NCBI GenBank assembly: GCA_002329155.1
Contig: DCXY01000049.1
Location: 12,714-76,713 of the forward strand
Reading direction: 5' to 3'
Source: Stenotrophomonas sp. UBA2124
GTDB lineage: Bacteria > Pseudomonadota > Gammaproteobacteria > Xanthomonadales > Xanthomonadaceae
DNA length: 64,000 nucleotides
In this document: piece by piece, positions 43,106 to 52,482 of the stretch
Layout of the letters: the number at the start of each line of letters is the position of its first letter
Numbering within the stretch: the first letter of the stretch is position 1
Notes under the pieces: generated by a model
What the model was told of the DNA's origin: nothing
The model's database searches: none
The model's input: the letters and a program-made list of their open reading frames with translations, nothing else
Made by a program: the position numbers and the translations under genes

Positions 43106-44028
43106 GCCAGCTTCCCTTCCAGCTCACGCTGCTGGGAACGGTTGAAGATGATGATGGGAATGAGCAGCAACAGCAGCATCACGATGGCCACCGCCGAAGC
43201 CAGTGGCCAGTCGCGGTTGTTGAAGAACTCGCCCCATAGCACGCGGCCGATCATCAGCGTATCCGGCCCGCCCAGCATTTCCGGTATGACGAACTCGCCC
43301 ACCGCCGGAATCATCACCAGCATGCAGCCGGCGATGATGCCGCTGCGCGACAGCGGCAGGGTGATCTTCAAAAACGCCTGCCACGGCTTGGCACCCAGGT
43401 CGTAGGCGGCCTCCAGCAGGCGGTTGTCCAGCTTCACCAGATTGGCGTACAGCGGCAGCACCATGAACGGCAGGTAGCAGTAGACGATGCCGATGTAGGC
43501 CGCCAACGGGGTGTAGAGAATGCGCAGCGGCTCATCTATCAGGCCCATGCCCATCAGCGTGCGGTTGATCAGACCATTGCTGTCCAGAATGCCGATCCAT
43601 GCGTAGACGCGGATCAGGAACGAGGTCCACGACGGCAGCACCACCAGCATCATGGCGATGTTGCGCGCCGACGGTGACATGCGCGAGATCACATAGGCCA
43701 TCGGGTAGCCGATGAGCAGCGTGAGCAGCGTGGAGATCACCGCGATCTTGATGGAACTCAGGTAGGCCAGCACGTACTGGCTGTCGGTGAACAGCGCGGT
43801 GTAGTTGCCCAGGTTGAGGTTGACGCTGAAGGCGTTGTCCACGTACGAAACGATGGACGTATACGGCGGCATCGCCACGGCCATCTTCGCGAACGATATC
43901 TTCAGCACGATCAGGAACGGGATGGCGAAGAACAGCAGCAGCCACAGGTAAGGCACGCCGATCACGCCGGCGCGCGTACCTGGCAGCCAACGCCGCCAGC
44001 CGGTGAGGTTCGCGGGCGCCGTGCTCAT
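43102..44028 (-). CDS. potH: Polyamine ABC transporter permease
   Basis: 308 aa from ATG 44028, overlapping the potA stop by 4 nt. Six membrane helices, a large periplasmic loop after TM1 (SFAKMAVAMPPYTSIVSYVD), SFLIRVYAWIGIL and the EAA motif EAAYDLGAKPWQAFLKITLPL. The sequence is closer to PotH (putrescine) than PotB. Partner of PotI. Confidence 0.92.
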   Translation of the reverse strand: MSTAPANLTGWRRWLPGTRAGVIGVPYLWLLLFFAIPFLIVLKISFAKMAVAMPPYTSIVSYVDNAFSVNLNLGNYTALFTDSQYVLAYLSSIKIAVISTLLTLLIGYPMAYVISRMSPSARNIAMMLVVLPSWTSFLIRVYAWIGILDSNGLINRTLMGMGLIDEPLRILYTPLAAYIGIVYCYLPFMVLPLYANLVKLDNRLLEAAYDLGAKPWQAFLKITLPLSRSGIIAGCMLVMIPAVGEFVIPEMLGGPDTLMIGRVLWGEFFNNRDWPLASAVAIVMLLLLLIPIIIFNRSQQRELEGKLA

Positions 44029-45155
44029 GAGGTCAGCACCACGCCGTCGTTGTCGTCCCACGACACCCAGACTTCGTCGTTCCAGGTGATGCCGTCGCTG
44101 TCCCAGCGTTTCATGTTGGCGAAGTTGGACAGCACCTTGGCGCCGCTGGGCAGGCGCACGTGGTAGACCGAGTGGCTGCCGAAATAGGCGATGTCCTCGA
44201 CCACGCCGCGCGCCTTGTTGGTGTCGCCTTCCGGCTCTTCCTTGGAGATGTGCACCTTCTCCGGGCGCAGCGCGAAGGCCACCGGCTGCCCTTCGTAACC
44301 GGTGATGCCGTGGCCCACGTAGATGGGCGCCGGGAAATCAGGCGTGCGCACGGTGACGTACTCAGGCAGGTCTTCGTCGATCACGCCCTCGAACAGGTTG
44401 ACCGAGCCGATGAAGCTGGCCACGAAACGATTGGCCGGCTGCTCGTAGATGTCATCCGGCTTGCCGATCTGCTGGATCCAGCCCTGGTCCATCACCGCGA
44501 TGCGGGTGGCCATGGTCATGGCTTCTTCCTGGTCGTGGGTGACCATCACGCAGGTCACGCCCAGCTGTTCGATGATGTTGACCAGCTCCAGCTGCATCTT
44601 CGAGCGCAGTTTCTTGTCCAGTGCACCCATGGGCTCATCCAGCAGCAGCAGCTTGGGCCCCTTGGCCAGCGACCGCGCCAGCGCCACGCGCTGCTGCTGG
44701 CCACCGGAGAGCTGGTGCGGCTTGCGCTTGCCCAGTTTCTCCAGCTGCACCAGCTCCAGCATCTCGCCCACGCGGCGCGCGATGGCGTCCTTGGCCATGC
44801 CGTCCTGCTTCAGGCCGAAGGCGATGTTCTGCTCCACCGTCATATGCGGGAACAGCGCGTAGGACTGGAACATCATGTTGATCGGCCGCTCATAAGGCGG
44901 CAGCGTGCTGATCTGCTGCCCATCCAGCAGAATTCTGCCCTTGGTGGGCGTCTCGAAGCCTGCCAGACACCGCAGCAGCGTGGATTTGCCACTGCCTGAG
45001 CCACCGAGCAGCGCGAATATCTCGCCTTTGCGCACGTCAAGATTGACGTCGTCAACGGCAACAAAACCGTCGAACTCCTTGCGCAGGTCGCGGATGGACA
45101 GGTAGCCGGGTTCGCTGTTCAGGGCGATGGCGTCCGGCTTGGCTTCAACGGGCAT
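44025..45155 (-). CDS. potA: Polyamine ABC transporter ATP-binding protein
   Basis: 376 aa from ATG 45155, with GGAG 8 nt upstream. Walker A LLGGSGSGKST, signature LSGGQQQRVALA, Walker B KLLLLDEPMGALD, switch His in MVTHDQEEAMTMA, then a C-terminal TOBE domain. PotA/PotG-type energiser of polyamine import. First gene of potA-potH-potI; the binding protein potF is at 49.8-50.9 kb, separated by the efflux genes. Confidence 0.94.
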   Translation of the reverse strand: MPVEAKPDAIALNSEPGYLSIRDLRKEFDGFVAVDDVNLDVRKGEIFALLGGSGSGKSTLLRCLAGFETPTKGRILLDGQQISTLPPYERPINMMFQSYALFPHMTVEQNIAFGLKQDGMAKDAIARRVGEMLELVQLEKLGKRKPHQLSGGQQQRVALARSLAKGPKLLLLDEPMGALDKKLRSKMQLELVNIIEQLGVTCVMVTHDQEEAMTMATRIAVMDQGWIQQIGKPDDIYEQPANRFVASFIGSVNLFEGVIDEDLPEYVTVRTPDFPAPIYVGHGITGYEGQPVAFALRPEKVHISKEEPEGDTNKARGVVEDIAYFGSHSVYHVRLPSGAKVLSNFANMKRWDSDGITWNDEVWVSWDDNDGVVLTS

Positions 45156-45192
45156 GCAGGGCTCCGGGAGCGGGCAAAAGGAAAGCGGGCGT

Positions 45193-45221
45193 AGTGTAGC
45201 CCCCGTGTTTTGACAGTGACA
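45193..45221 (-). promoter_or_regulatory. Possible sigma70-type promoter of potAHI
   Basis: On the minus strand TGTCAC (45216-45221) and TACACT (45193-45198) with 17-bp spacing, 38 nt upstream of the potA start. The same -10 sequence occurs in the petABC promoter. The rest of the 146-bp gap shows nothing else clear. Confidence 0.4.
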
Positions 45222-45301
45222 CCGGTTGGGGACCGGAGTGACCGGGAGAGCTGACACCGGGTATCGCAAGCTTGAACCGCGTCAGGGTGCGTGCGTGGCT
45301 G

Positions 45302-46852
45302 TCACTTTCCCGTGATCTGCGCAGCGCCGGGCTCGGGTGCCTGCTCCCAGCCCAGCCCCAGCGCCTTCTGCAGCGCCACATAGCGCAGCAGCAGCTGCAA
45401 CTGGGCCTGCGCCAGGCCGTCCTGGGCACTGAGCTGCTGGCGCTGCACGTCCAGCAGGTCGATCTGCGAGGAGGCACCGGCGCTGCGCCGCTGGGTCATC
45501 AGCGCCGCCGCACGGGTGGCCGAAGCCTCGGCATTGTTGGCCTTGAGCAGCTGCTCGCGCGCCGCGCCGAAGCGGGTCAAGGCGCTGTTGGCGTCCTGCA
45601 GCGCGGCCAACACCGTGCCCTCGTAGGCCGCCAGCCGCGCCTCATGGCCGGCCCGTGCCTGCGCCACGCGGGCCTTGTTGACGCCAAAATCGAAGATGGA
45701 CCAGCGCAGGAACGGCATCACGATGCTGGTGGCCGAGCTGCCTTTGAGCTCGGACAGCGACGATGCGCCCATGCCGATGCTGCCCAGCAGGTTCACCTGC
45801 GGGAAATAGGCCGACAAGGCCTGCCCGATCACCGCCGAGGAGGCCGCGAGTTCGCCCTCGGCCTTGCGGATGTCGGGGCGGCGGCGGATCAGCGCGGCGG
45901 CATCGTCCACCTGCACCTGTGCCGGCAGCAGCGGCAACGCACGGTCTTCGGACAGCGTGGCATCCAGCGTGCCCGGCTCGCGGCCGGTCATCAGTGCCAA
46001 CAGGTCCATGGACTCGGTGGCCTGTGCACGCAATGGCGGCAGCTGGCCCTGCTGCTGTTCCAGCTGGGCACGCGCACGCTCCACCTGCAGGTCCGAATCG
46101 GCACCCCGCGCACGGCGTTGTTCGGTGAGCTGCAGCGATTCCGCCGCCGCCTGCGCGTTGCGCTCGCCCAGCATCAGGCGCTGGCGCGTACCGCGATAGC
46201 CCAGATAGACCTGTGCCACTTCGGCGGCCAGCTGCACCTGCGCATCGGCCAGCGCGGCGGCATCGGCATCCGCCTTGGCAGCGGCTTCCTGCGCGGCACG
46301 GCGCTTGCGGCCGAACAGATCCAGCTCCCAGCTCGCATCCACACCGGCGATGTAGAGATCGGTATCCAGATCAATGCGCGAGAACTCATCGCGCAGCTGT
46401 GCGGCCTCCTGCGGGCGCCCGTTGTTTTCGGCCACGCGCGCCGCGCCCTCACCTATCTGCCGCACCTGATCAACCATCGCATCGGGCGGGCTGATGGCGG
46501 CATAGCCGGCCACCGCTCCGACGCTGGGCAATTGTTCCGAACGCCGCTGGCGCTGCAGCGCGCGCGATGCCAGCAGCTTGGCCTGCGCCGCACGCAGGTT
46601 GGGGCTGTTGCGCAGCGCCTCGTCCACCAGCTGGTCCAGCATGGGGTCGTTGAGCTGCTTCCACCACTGGCTGGGCGGTGTCGCCGGCACCACGCCGGCA
46701 TCGGCGGCGCGTGGCAGCTGCGCCTGCGCGGTGGCCACCTTGGCCACATCCGGGCGTACGTGATCCGGGCCGAGCATGCAGCCGGCCATGGCCAGCGGCA
46801 GAGCCAGCCACAGGGAAGTGTGCAACAAAGGTTTGCAGACGTGTCGTGCCAT
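45302..46852 (-). CDS. Outer-membrane efflux lipoprotein (OprM/NodT family)
   Basis: 516 aa. Lipoprotein signal LWLALPLAMAG with Cys25 lipidated. Two repeats of the TolC-type alpha-barrel/beta-barrel unit: DPMLDQLVDEALRNSPNLRAA starts the first and RRRPDIRKAEGELAASSAVIGQ the second; DASWELDLFGRKRRA and RWSIFDFGVNKARVAQA are conserved. It is the outer-membrane channel for the EmrA/EmrB pair directly upstream; its ATG shares one base with the emrB stop (TGATG). Gene order A-B-outer-membrane factor differs from the emrCAB arrangement described in S. maltophilia. Confidence 0.9.
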   Translation of the reverse strand: MARHVCKPLLHTSLWLALPLAMAGCMLGPDHVRPDVAKVATAQAQLPRAADAGVVPATPPSQWWKQLNDPMLDQLVDEALRNSPNLRAAQAKLLASRALQRQRRSEQLPSVGAVAGYAAISPPDAMVDQVRQIGEGAARVAENNGRPQEAAQLRDEFSRIDLDTDLYIAGVDASWELDLFGRKRRAAQEAAAKADADAAALADAQVQLAAEVAQVYLGYRGTRQRLMLGERNAQAAAESLQLTEQRRARGADSDLQVERARAQLEQQQGQLPPLRAQATESMDLLALMTGREPGTLDATLSEDRALPLLPAQVQVDDAAALIRRRPDIRKAEGELAASSAVIGQALSAYFPQVNLLGSIGMGASSLSELKGSSATSIVMPFLRWSIFDFGVNKARVAQARAGHEARLAAYEGTVLAALQDANSALTRFGAAREQLLKANNAEASATRAAALMTQRRSAGASSQIDLLDVQRQQLSAQDGLAQAQLQLLLRYVALQKALGLGWEQAPEPGAAQITGK

Positions 46853-48402
46853 CAGTGCATCGCCAGAGGAACGCCCTTGGGCAGGGGCTTGAGCAGGAAG
46901 ACCAGCGGCAATGTCGCCACCACGATGATGCCGAAGATCCAGAACAGGTCGTTGTAGGCCATCACCAATGCCTGCTGCTGCATCAGTTGCGTCAGCATGG
47001 CGGTGCCCTGCATGGGGTCGCCGCCCAACTGCGCGCCCAGTGCATGCAGGTAGTCCTGCGCCAGCGGCGAGTTGGCCGTGGTCGCGGTGCCGATGGCGTC
47101 CATGTGGAAGCTGATCCGGCGCTCCTGAAAGGTGGAGATGATGGCCAGGCCGATCGAGCCGCCCAGGTTGCGCGCGGCATTGAACAGGCCGGATGCATCG
47201 GACGCCAGTTCACGCGGCACCGAGGTGATCGCCGCCTGATTGAGCGCCATCATCGCCAGCGCCAGGCCACAGCCCTGCAGCAGCTGGCCGATGACGAAGT
47301 GCATGCCCACGCTGTCGGGTGTCAGCCCCAGGTTGACGAAGCAGGCCACCGCGAAGCACAGCATGCCGCCGAACACCATCACCCGCACGTCGATGGTTTC
47401 CAGCATCCTGGGCATGAACGGCATCAGCAGCACGGTGGGCACGCCACCCAGCAGCAGCACGTAGCCGGCCTGCTCGGTGTTGTAGCCGGCAATCACCGCC
47501 AGGAACTGCGGAATCATGTACATCACGCCGAACAGGATCATGCCGACCGCGCCAACCATCACGAACACCGCGCCGAAGCTGCGCTGGAACAGGATCTTCA
47601 GCCGGATCACCGGCTCGTTGCTGATGAACTGCGACAGCGCCAGCAGGGCGAAGCCCACCAGCGAGATCAGGCTGAGGATGATGATGAATTCCGATTCAAA
47701 CCAACGCTCGCGCTGGCCATCCTCCAGCACCACGGTCAGCGCGCCCAGGCCTGCGGTCATGCCGATGATGCCCATCCAGTCCGCGCGCAGCAGGCCGCCC
47801 CAGTTGGATTTTTCGTGCGGCAGGCCGAGCAGCAGCAGGCCTATCAGGCCCGCGCAGATCGGCACGTTGATGAAGAAGGCGTAGTGCCAGCTGACGTTCT
47901 CGGTGAGCCAGCCACCCAGCAGCGGGCCGATGATGGGCCCCAGAATCACCGTCATGCCGAACAGCGCGGTGCCCAGCGTCTGCTGCGCCGGTGGCAGGCG
48001 TGTGGCGACGATGGTCAGCGCGGTGGGGATCAACGCGCCACCGGTGAAACCCTGGCCGATGCGGCCCAGGATCATCATGTCCAGTGTGTTTGACAGGCCG
48101 CACATCACCGAGAACGCGGTGAACAGCGAGGCGCAGATCAGCAGGAAGGTGCGCAGGCCCAGCGTGCGCACGAACCAGCCGGTCAGGGGGATCATGACGA
48201 TCTCCGAGACCAGGAACGAGGTGGAAATCCAGGTGCCTTCGGTGCCGCTGGCGCCCACCTCGCCCTGGATGGTGGGCAGCGCGGCATTGACGATGGAGAT
48301 GTCCAACGTCGCCATGAACGAGCCGATGGTACCCGCCGCCACCGCCAGCCATGCGCTGGCGTCGGCCTTCTGCGGCACCGCGTTGGCGGCCGTGCTGCTC
48401 AT
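46852..48402 (-). CDS. emrB: EmrB-like MFS drug efflux transporter (DHA2, 14 TM)
   Basis: 516 aa, about 14 membrane helices. Motifs: GSFMATLDISIVNAALPTIQ in TM1, LGRIGQGFTGGALIPTAL, and motif C ILGPIIGPLLGGWL, typical of proton-driven drug exporters. DHA2-family EmrB works with an EmrA adaptor and a TolC-like channel, both flanking here. The start overlaps the emrA stop by 4 nt. Substrate range cannot be read from sequence; hydrophobic toxicants are usual. Confidence 0.9.
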   Translation of the reverse strand: MSSTAANAVPQKADASAWLAVAAGTIGSFMATLDISIVNAALPTIQGEVGASGTEGTWISTSFLVSEIVMIPLTGWFVRTLGLRTFLLICASLFTAFSVMCGLSNTLDMMILGRIGQGFTGGALIPTALTIVATRLPPAQQTLGTALFGMTVILGPIIGPLLGGWLTENVSWHYAFFINVPICAGLIGLLLLGLPHEKSNWGGLLRADWMGIIGMTAGLGALTVVLEDGQRERWFESEFIIILSLISLVGFALLALSQFISNEPVIRLKILFQRSFGAVFVMVGAVGMILFGVMYMIPQFLAVIAGYNTEQAGYVLLLGGVPTVLLMPFMPRMLETIDVRVMVFGGMLCFAVACFVNLGLTPDSVGMHFVIGQLLQGCGLALAMMALNQAAITSVPRELASDASGLFNAARNLGGSIGLAIISTFQERRISFHMDAIGTATTANSPLAQDYLHALGAQLGGDPMQGTAMLTQLMQQQALVMAYNDLFWIFGIIVVATLPLVFLLKPLPKGVPLAMH

Positions 48403-49541
48403 CGCGCGTTGGCGCCCTCATTGCGGTTGACCGCGCCCTCGCGCGTGTCCACGGTCACTTCCACCGACATTCCTGGCACGAGGATCTTGCGGGTCTCGGC
48501 GTCGGCCTCGATGCGGATGCGCACCGGAATGCGCTGCACCACCTTGGTGAAGTTGCCGGTGGCGTTCTGCGGCGGCAGCAGCGCGAACTGCGAACCGGTG
48601 CCGGGCGAAATGCTCTCCACCGTGCCGTGCAGCTTGGTGCCGGGCAGCGCATCCACTTCGATTTCCGCCGGCTGGCCGGGGCGCATGCGGCCCAGCTGGG
48701 TTTCCTTGAAGTTGGCCGACAGGTACAGCGACTGCAATGGCACCACCGTCATCAGCCGCGTGCCCGCAGCGACGAACTGGCCCACCTGCGCGGTCTTGTT
48801 GCCGATGCGTCCGTCGATGCGCGCGGTGAGCACGGTGTCCTCGAATGCCACCTTGGCCTGCGCGGCATCGGCCTGCGCCTGCTTCAGCCCGGCCTGCGCC
48901 TGCGCAAGCTGTGCCTGCCCCGCTTCGATCTGGCTCTGCGCACCGTTGATCTGCGAATGCGCCGCGTCATACTGCGCCTGCGCGCGTTCAAGGTCATGCT
49001 TGACGCTTTCAAAGTGCTCATGGGTGTCGGCACCGGATGCGGCCAGCGGGCCGAAGCGCGCCACTTCCGCACGTGCGAACCGCAGTGTGGCCTCGGCGGC
49101 CTTCAATTGGGTGCGCGCCTGCACCAGCTGCGACTGGTTGCCCTGCACGCCGGCACTGGCGGCGGCGATGTCGGCCTCGCGCACGGCAATGACCGCTTCG
49201 GCCTGATCCAGCGTGGCGCGGTAGGTACGTGGGTCGATGCGGACCAGTGGCTCGCCGGCCTTCACCCATTGGTTGTCCTGCACCATCACTTCGGTGATGT
49301 AGCCGTTGACGCGCGGCGCCACGGCTACCGCGTCGGCCTGCAGGTAGGCGTTGTTGGTCTGCTGTTTGTACTTGCCTACCAGCAGGTAATAGGCCAGCCA
49401 CGCCAGCAGCGCGGCCAGCACCAGCAGGCCGATGATGCTCAGCGTCCAGCGTACCTTGGGGTTCTTCAGCGGCGAGGGCTTGTCCTGCGCCGGGGCTGGG
49501 TCCGTGGGAGTTGCCGAATGGGCTTGGGGCTGTTCGCTCAT
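48399..49541 (-). CDS. emrA: EmrA-like HlyD-family membrane fusion protein
   Basis: 380 aa. One N-terminal membrane helix (TLSIIGLLVLAALLAWLAYY) with a Pro-rich cytoplasmic tail before it. The barrel-lipoyl start is TNNAYLQADAVAVAPRVNGY; a coiled-coil hairpin (residues ~110-215) and the second half-motif DTVLTARIDGRIGNKTAQVG follow. EmrA-type adaptor for the EmrB transporter. First gene of the three-gene efflux operon, with a promoter candidate upstream. No local regulator gene is present. Confidence 0.9.
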   Translation of the reverse strand: MSEQPQAHSATPTDPAPAQDKPSPLKNPKVRWTLSIIGLLVLAALLAWLAYYLLVGKYKQQTNNAYLQADAVAVAPRVNGYITEVMVQDNQWVKAGEPLVRIDPRTYRATLDQAEAVIAVREADIAAASAGVQGNQSQLVQARTQLKAAEATLRFARAEVARFGPLAASGADTHEHFESVKHDLERAQAQYDAAHSQINGAQSQIEAGQAQLAQAQAGLKQAQADAAQAKVAFEDTVLTARIDGRIGNKTAQVGQFVAAGTRLMTVVPLQSLYLSANFKETQLGRMRPGQPAEIEVDALPGTKLHGTVESISPGTGSQFALLPPQNATGNFTKVVQRIPVRIRIEADAETRKILVPGMSVEVTVDTREGAVNRNEGANAR

Positions 49542-49592
49542 GGTCTCGTCGCGGCTGTCGTTTCGATAGGCCGGATCGCGCGGCGGCGATCA

Positions 49593-49628
49593 CGTACGCG
49601 ACAGTACGGGACTTGGGCGGGAGGTCAA
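49593..49628 (-). promoter_or_regulatory. Promoter of the emrA-like operon with overlapping palindrome
   Basis: On the minus strand TTGACC (49623-49628) and TACTGT (49601-49606) are 16 bp apart. CGTAC-GCGACA-GTACG (49593-49608) overlaps the -10 box and is a plausible operator. Confidence 0.42.
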
Positions 49629-49686
49629 GTGAAAAGCGGGATGCGGCGGGAGCGCGGGAAGCGGAACATTTCCCCTTCACCGCTGC

Positions 49687-49709
49687 CCCTCTCCCATTGC
49701 GGGAGAGGG
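49687..49709. terminator. Perfect hairpin between potF and the efflux operon
   Basis: CCCTCTCCC-ATTGC-GGGAGAGGG, 9-bp perfect stem, followed on the plus strand by AAAAG. Similar CCCTCTCCC-type hairpins are common intergenic repeats in xanthomonads and the REP array at 40 kb holds a related one. It lies downstream of potF (minus strand) and may end its transcript. A second CCCCTCCCC/GGGGAAAGGG element follows at 49730-49752. Confidence 0.5.
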
Positions 49710-49769
49710 AAAAGAAGCGGTCTCAACCCCCCTCCCCGCTCAGGGGAAAGGGCATGAGAGACACGGGCC

Positions 49770-50894
49770 TCAGCGGCCGGTCTTGATCTCGGTCCAGAGG
49801 CGGGTGTACAGCTTGTCCGTCTCCGGTGCGTTGATCGCATAGGTGAACATCTTGGCCGCCACGTCTTCCGGCGGGTAGATGGTAGCGTCGTCACGGATGG
49901 CCGGGTCCACCAGCGAGGTGGCCGACTTCACCGGGTTGGCGTAGTGGGTCACGTTGGTGTTGTTGGCCGCCACCTGCGGTTCCAGCAGGTAGTTGATGAA
50001 GGCATAGGCGTTGCCCGGGTGCTTGGCGTCCTTCGGAATGGCCAGCATGTCGAACCACTGCGGCGCGCCTTCCTTCGGGATCGAATAGGCCACTTCCACG
50101 CCGTTCTTGGCTTCCTCGGCGCGGTCGCGGGCCTGGATCACGTCACCGGACCAGCCTACCACCAGGCAGGTGCTGCCATTGGCCAGCGAGCCCACGTACT
50201 GCGAGGAGTGGAAGTTCTGCACGTACGGGCGGATGCTCTTGAGCAGCTCGGCCGCCTTCTGGATGACCGCCGGGTCGGCGCTGTGCGGGTCTTCGCCCAG
50301 GTAGTGAAGCGCGATCGGCACCATGTCGGCCGGGGTGTCGAGCAGGGTCACGCCGCAATCCTTCATCTTGGCGATGTTTTCCGGCTTGAACACCAGGTCC
50401 CAGCTGTTGGCGATATCGGTGCTGCCGCCAAAGCGTTCCTTAAGTTTGGCCACGTTGTAGCCGATACCTGTGGTGCCCATCATGTACGGCACGCCGAACT
50501 TGTTGTCCGGGTCCTGTGCGGCAATACGCTGCATCACGGCCGGGTCCAGATTGGCCAGGTTCGGGATCCTGCTCTTGTCCAGCGGCAGGAACACGCCGGC
50601 CTGGATCTGGCGGCCGAAGAAGTTCAGGGTGGGCACCACGATGTCGTAGCCACTGTCGCCGGTAAGCAGCTTGGTCTCCACCATCTCGTCGCTGTCGAAC
50701 ACGTCGTAGGTGACCTTGATACCGGTGGTCTTCTCGAAGTTCGGGATGGTGTCTTCGGCGATGTAGTCCGAGTAGTTGTAGACGTTGAGGACCTTGGCCT
50801 CGCCGCCCTCAGGCGCCTTGGCGCCCTCTTCCTTGCCACCACAGGCGGCGAGCAGGGAGACGGCAACACCAATGGTGAGGATGCGCAGATTCAT
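49770..50894 (-). CDS. potF: Putrescine-binding periplasmic lipoprotein
   Basis: 374 aa from ATG 50894 with GGAG upstream. Lipoprotein signal with lipobox LLAAC (Cys18), so probably membrane-tethered instead of freely soluble as in E. coli PotF. The mature protein starts VLNVYNYSDYIAEDTIPNFE, with YDVFDSDEMVETKLLTGDSG and GVPYMMGTTGIGYN, the PotF/PotD ligand-cleft segments. It supplies the PotAHI importer. Expected to be transcribed with or near puuD-puuA upstream (193-bp gap). Confidence 0.93.
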   Translation of the reverse strand: MNLRILTIGVAVSLLAACGGKEEGAKAPEGGEAKVLNVYNYSDYIAEDTIPNFEKTTGIKVTYDVFDSDEMVETKLLTGDSGYDIVVPTLNFFGRQIQAGVFLPLDKSRIPNLANLDPAVMQRIAAQDPDNKFGVPYMMGTTGIGYNVAKLKERFGGSTDIANSWDLVFKPENIAKMKDCGVTLLDTPADMVPIALHYLGEDPHSADPAVIQKAAELLKSIRPYVQNFHSSQYVGSLANGSTCLVVGWSGDVIQARDRAEEAKNGVEVAYSIPKEGAPQWFDMLAIPKDAKHPGNAYAFINYLLEPQVAANNTNVTHYANPVKSATSLVDPAIRDDATIYPPEDVAAKMFTYAINAPETDKLYTRLWTEIKTGR

Positions 50895-50970
50895 GGTTTC
50901 TCCAGTGTGATCCGGAAAGTGTGGGGGAGCCGGCAGTACCAGCGGTGGCGTATTGTCCCACGAAGCAGGC

Positions 50971-51079
50971 GCGAGTGAAGAGCAGTGGGGAGTGGGAGGG
51001 GGCCAAAGGCGAGAATGGGTTGCGATGGCGGCTACAGGCTGTCCACCCGGTTTCTCACTCCTCACTGCTGTTCACCCGC
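50971..51079. repeat. Imperfect long inverted repeat between puuA and potF
   Basis: Arms 50971-50996 and 51054-51079 match at 22 of 26 positions and enclose 57 bp. The arms are rich in GAGTGGGGAGTG-type sequence, like the GGGAA-type repeats near 58.9 kb. It makes up most of the 193-bp gap. Confidence 0.5.
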
Positions 51080-51087
51080 GCCCACCC

Positions 51088-52476
51088 TCACACGTTGAGC
51101 AGCAGGAATTCCCGCTCCCACGAGCTGATCACGCGGAAGAAGGTTTCGTACTCCTTGCGCTTGACCGAAATGTAGGCACGGGTGAAGCGGTGGCCCAGCA
51201 GGTTCTGCAGTGACTCGCAGGCTTCCAGGCCATCAAGCGCCTCGCCCAGCGAGCGTGGCAGCTCGTAGCCGGTCTCCTTGGCGTTGCCGGTGATCGGCTG
51301 GCTGGGCTTGAGCCCCTCGCGGATGCCGAGCAGGCCACAGGCCAGCGTGGCGGCCATGGCCAGGTAGGGGTTGGCGTCGGAACCGGCGAAGCGGCTCTCC
51401 ACGCGGCTGTTTTCCAGCGTATCGATGGGCACGCGCAGGCCGCAGGTGCGGTTGTCGAAGCCCCACTCCACGTTGCTCGGCGATACCTCGCCGAACACCA
51501 GCCGGCGGTAGGAGTTCACGTTCGGCGCGAAGAAGGCCATCGCCATCGGCACGTACTTCTGCAGCCCGGCCAGATAATTGCCGAACAGCTCGCTGTACTC
51601 GCCCTCATGGCTGCCGGCGAACACGTTGACGCCGTCAGAGATGCGCAGCAGGCTCTGGTGGATGTGCATGGCGCTGCCCGGCTCGGTCTCCATGGGCTTG
51701 GCCAGGAAGGTGGCGTAGACGCCGTGGCGCATCGCCGACTCACGCATGGTGCGCTTGAACAGGAACACCTGGTCGGCCAGCGACATCGCATCGGCGTGGG
51801 TGAAGTTCACTTCCAGCTGCGCCGCGCCGGATTCGTGGATCAGCGTGTCCACGTCCAGCTTCATCGCATCGCAGTAGTCGTACATCAGGTCCAGGATGGG
51901 GTCGAATTCGTTGACCGCATCGATCGAATACGACTGGCGCGCGGTTTCCGGGCGGCCCGAGCGGCCTGCGGGCGGCAGCAGCGGGAAATCCGGGTCGGTG
52001 TTCTTCTGCACCAGGAAGAACTCCACCTCCGGCGCTACCACCGGCTTGAGCCCGAGTTCGGCATAGGCGGTGAGCACGCGGCGCAGCACATTGCGCGGCG
52101 CCAGTTCGTGCGGCTGGCCGCCCTTGGTATAGCAGTCGTGGATGATCTGCGCGGTGGGGTCGGCCGCCCACGGCACCATGCGCACGGTGTCCGGGTCCGG
52201 GCGCAGGATCATGTCCGAATCCGCCGGCGAGGTCAGTTCGTAGTAATCGTCCGGGAAGTCACCGGTGACGGTGGTGGCGAAGATGCCCTCGGGCAGGCGC
52301 GTGCCGTAGTCATGGGAGAACTTGTCGGCAGGAATGATCTTGCCGCGGGCATTGCCGGTGATGTCCGGCACCAGGCATTCGACCTCGGTGATATGCCGTT
52401 CCTTGAGCCAACGCAGCAGGGAGCTTTCTTCCTGCACGCTGGCGACGGTCTTGCGGGTACGGGGGCGCGATGTCAT
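51088..52476 (-). CDS. puuA: Gamma-glutamylputrescine synthetase (glutamine synthetase family)
   Basis: 462 aa. Glutamine-synthetase fold: APEVEFFLVQ (metal Glu), HESGAAQLEVNF, HIHQSLLRISDG, SYRRLVFGEVSPSNVEWGFDN and SRVESRFAGSDANPYLAMAA. The N-terminal EVECLVPDITGNARGKIIPA is the PuuA-type variant. Reaction: putrescine + glutamate + ATP to gamma-glutamylputrescine. It is 6 nt downstream of the puuD-like gene, and potF, puuB and puuC are in the window, which supports this over ordinary GlnA. Cytoplasmic. Confidence 0.88.
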   Translation of the reverse strand: MTSRPRTRKTVASVQEESSLLRWLKERHITEVECLVPDITGNARGKIIPADKFSHDYGTRLPEGIFATTVTGDFPDDYYELTSPADSDMILRPDPDTVRMVPWAADPTAQIIHDCYTKGGQPHELAPRNVLRRVLTAYAELGLKPVVAPEVEFFLVQKNTDPDFPLLPPAGRSGRPETARQSYSIDAVNEFDPILDLMYDYCDAMKLDVDTLIHESGAAQLEVNFTHADAMSLADQVFLFKRTMRESAMRHGVYATFLAKPMETEPGSAMHIHQSLLRISDGVNVFAGSHEGEYSELFGNYLAGLQKYVPMAMAFFAPNVNSYRRLVFGEVSPSNVEWGFDNRTCGLRVPIDTLENSRVESRFAGSDANPYLAMAATLACGLLGIREGLKPSQPITGNAKETGYELPRSLGEALDGLEACESLQNLLGHRFTRAYISVKRKEYETFFRVISSWEREFLLLNV

Positions 52477-52482
52477 GGCGGA

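Noticed and set aside
45272..48093. 561-aa and 471-aa plus-strand frames opposite the efflux genes
   Set aside because: Gln/His/Arg-rich shadows of the outer-membrane factor and EmrB genes.
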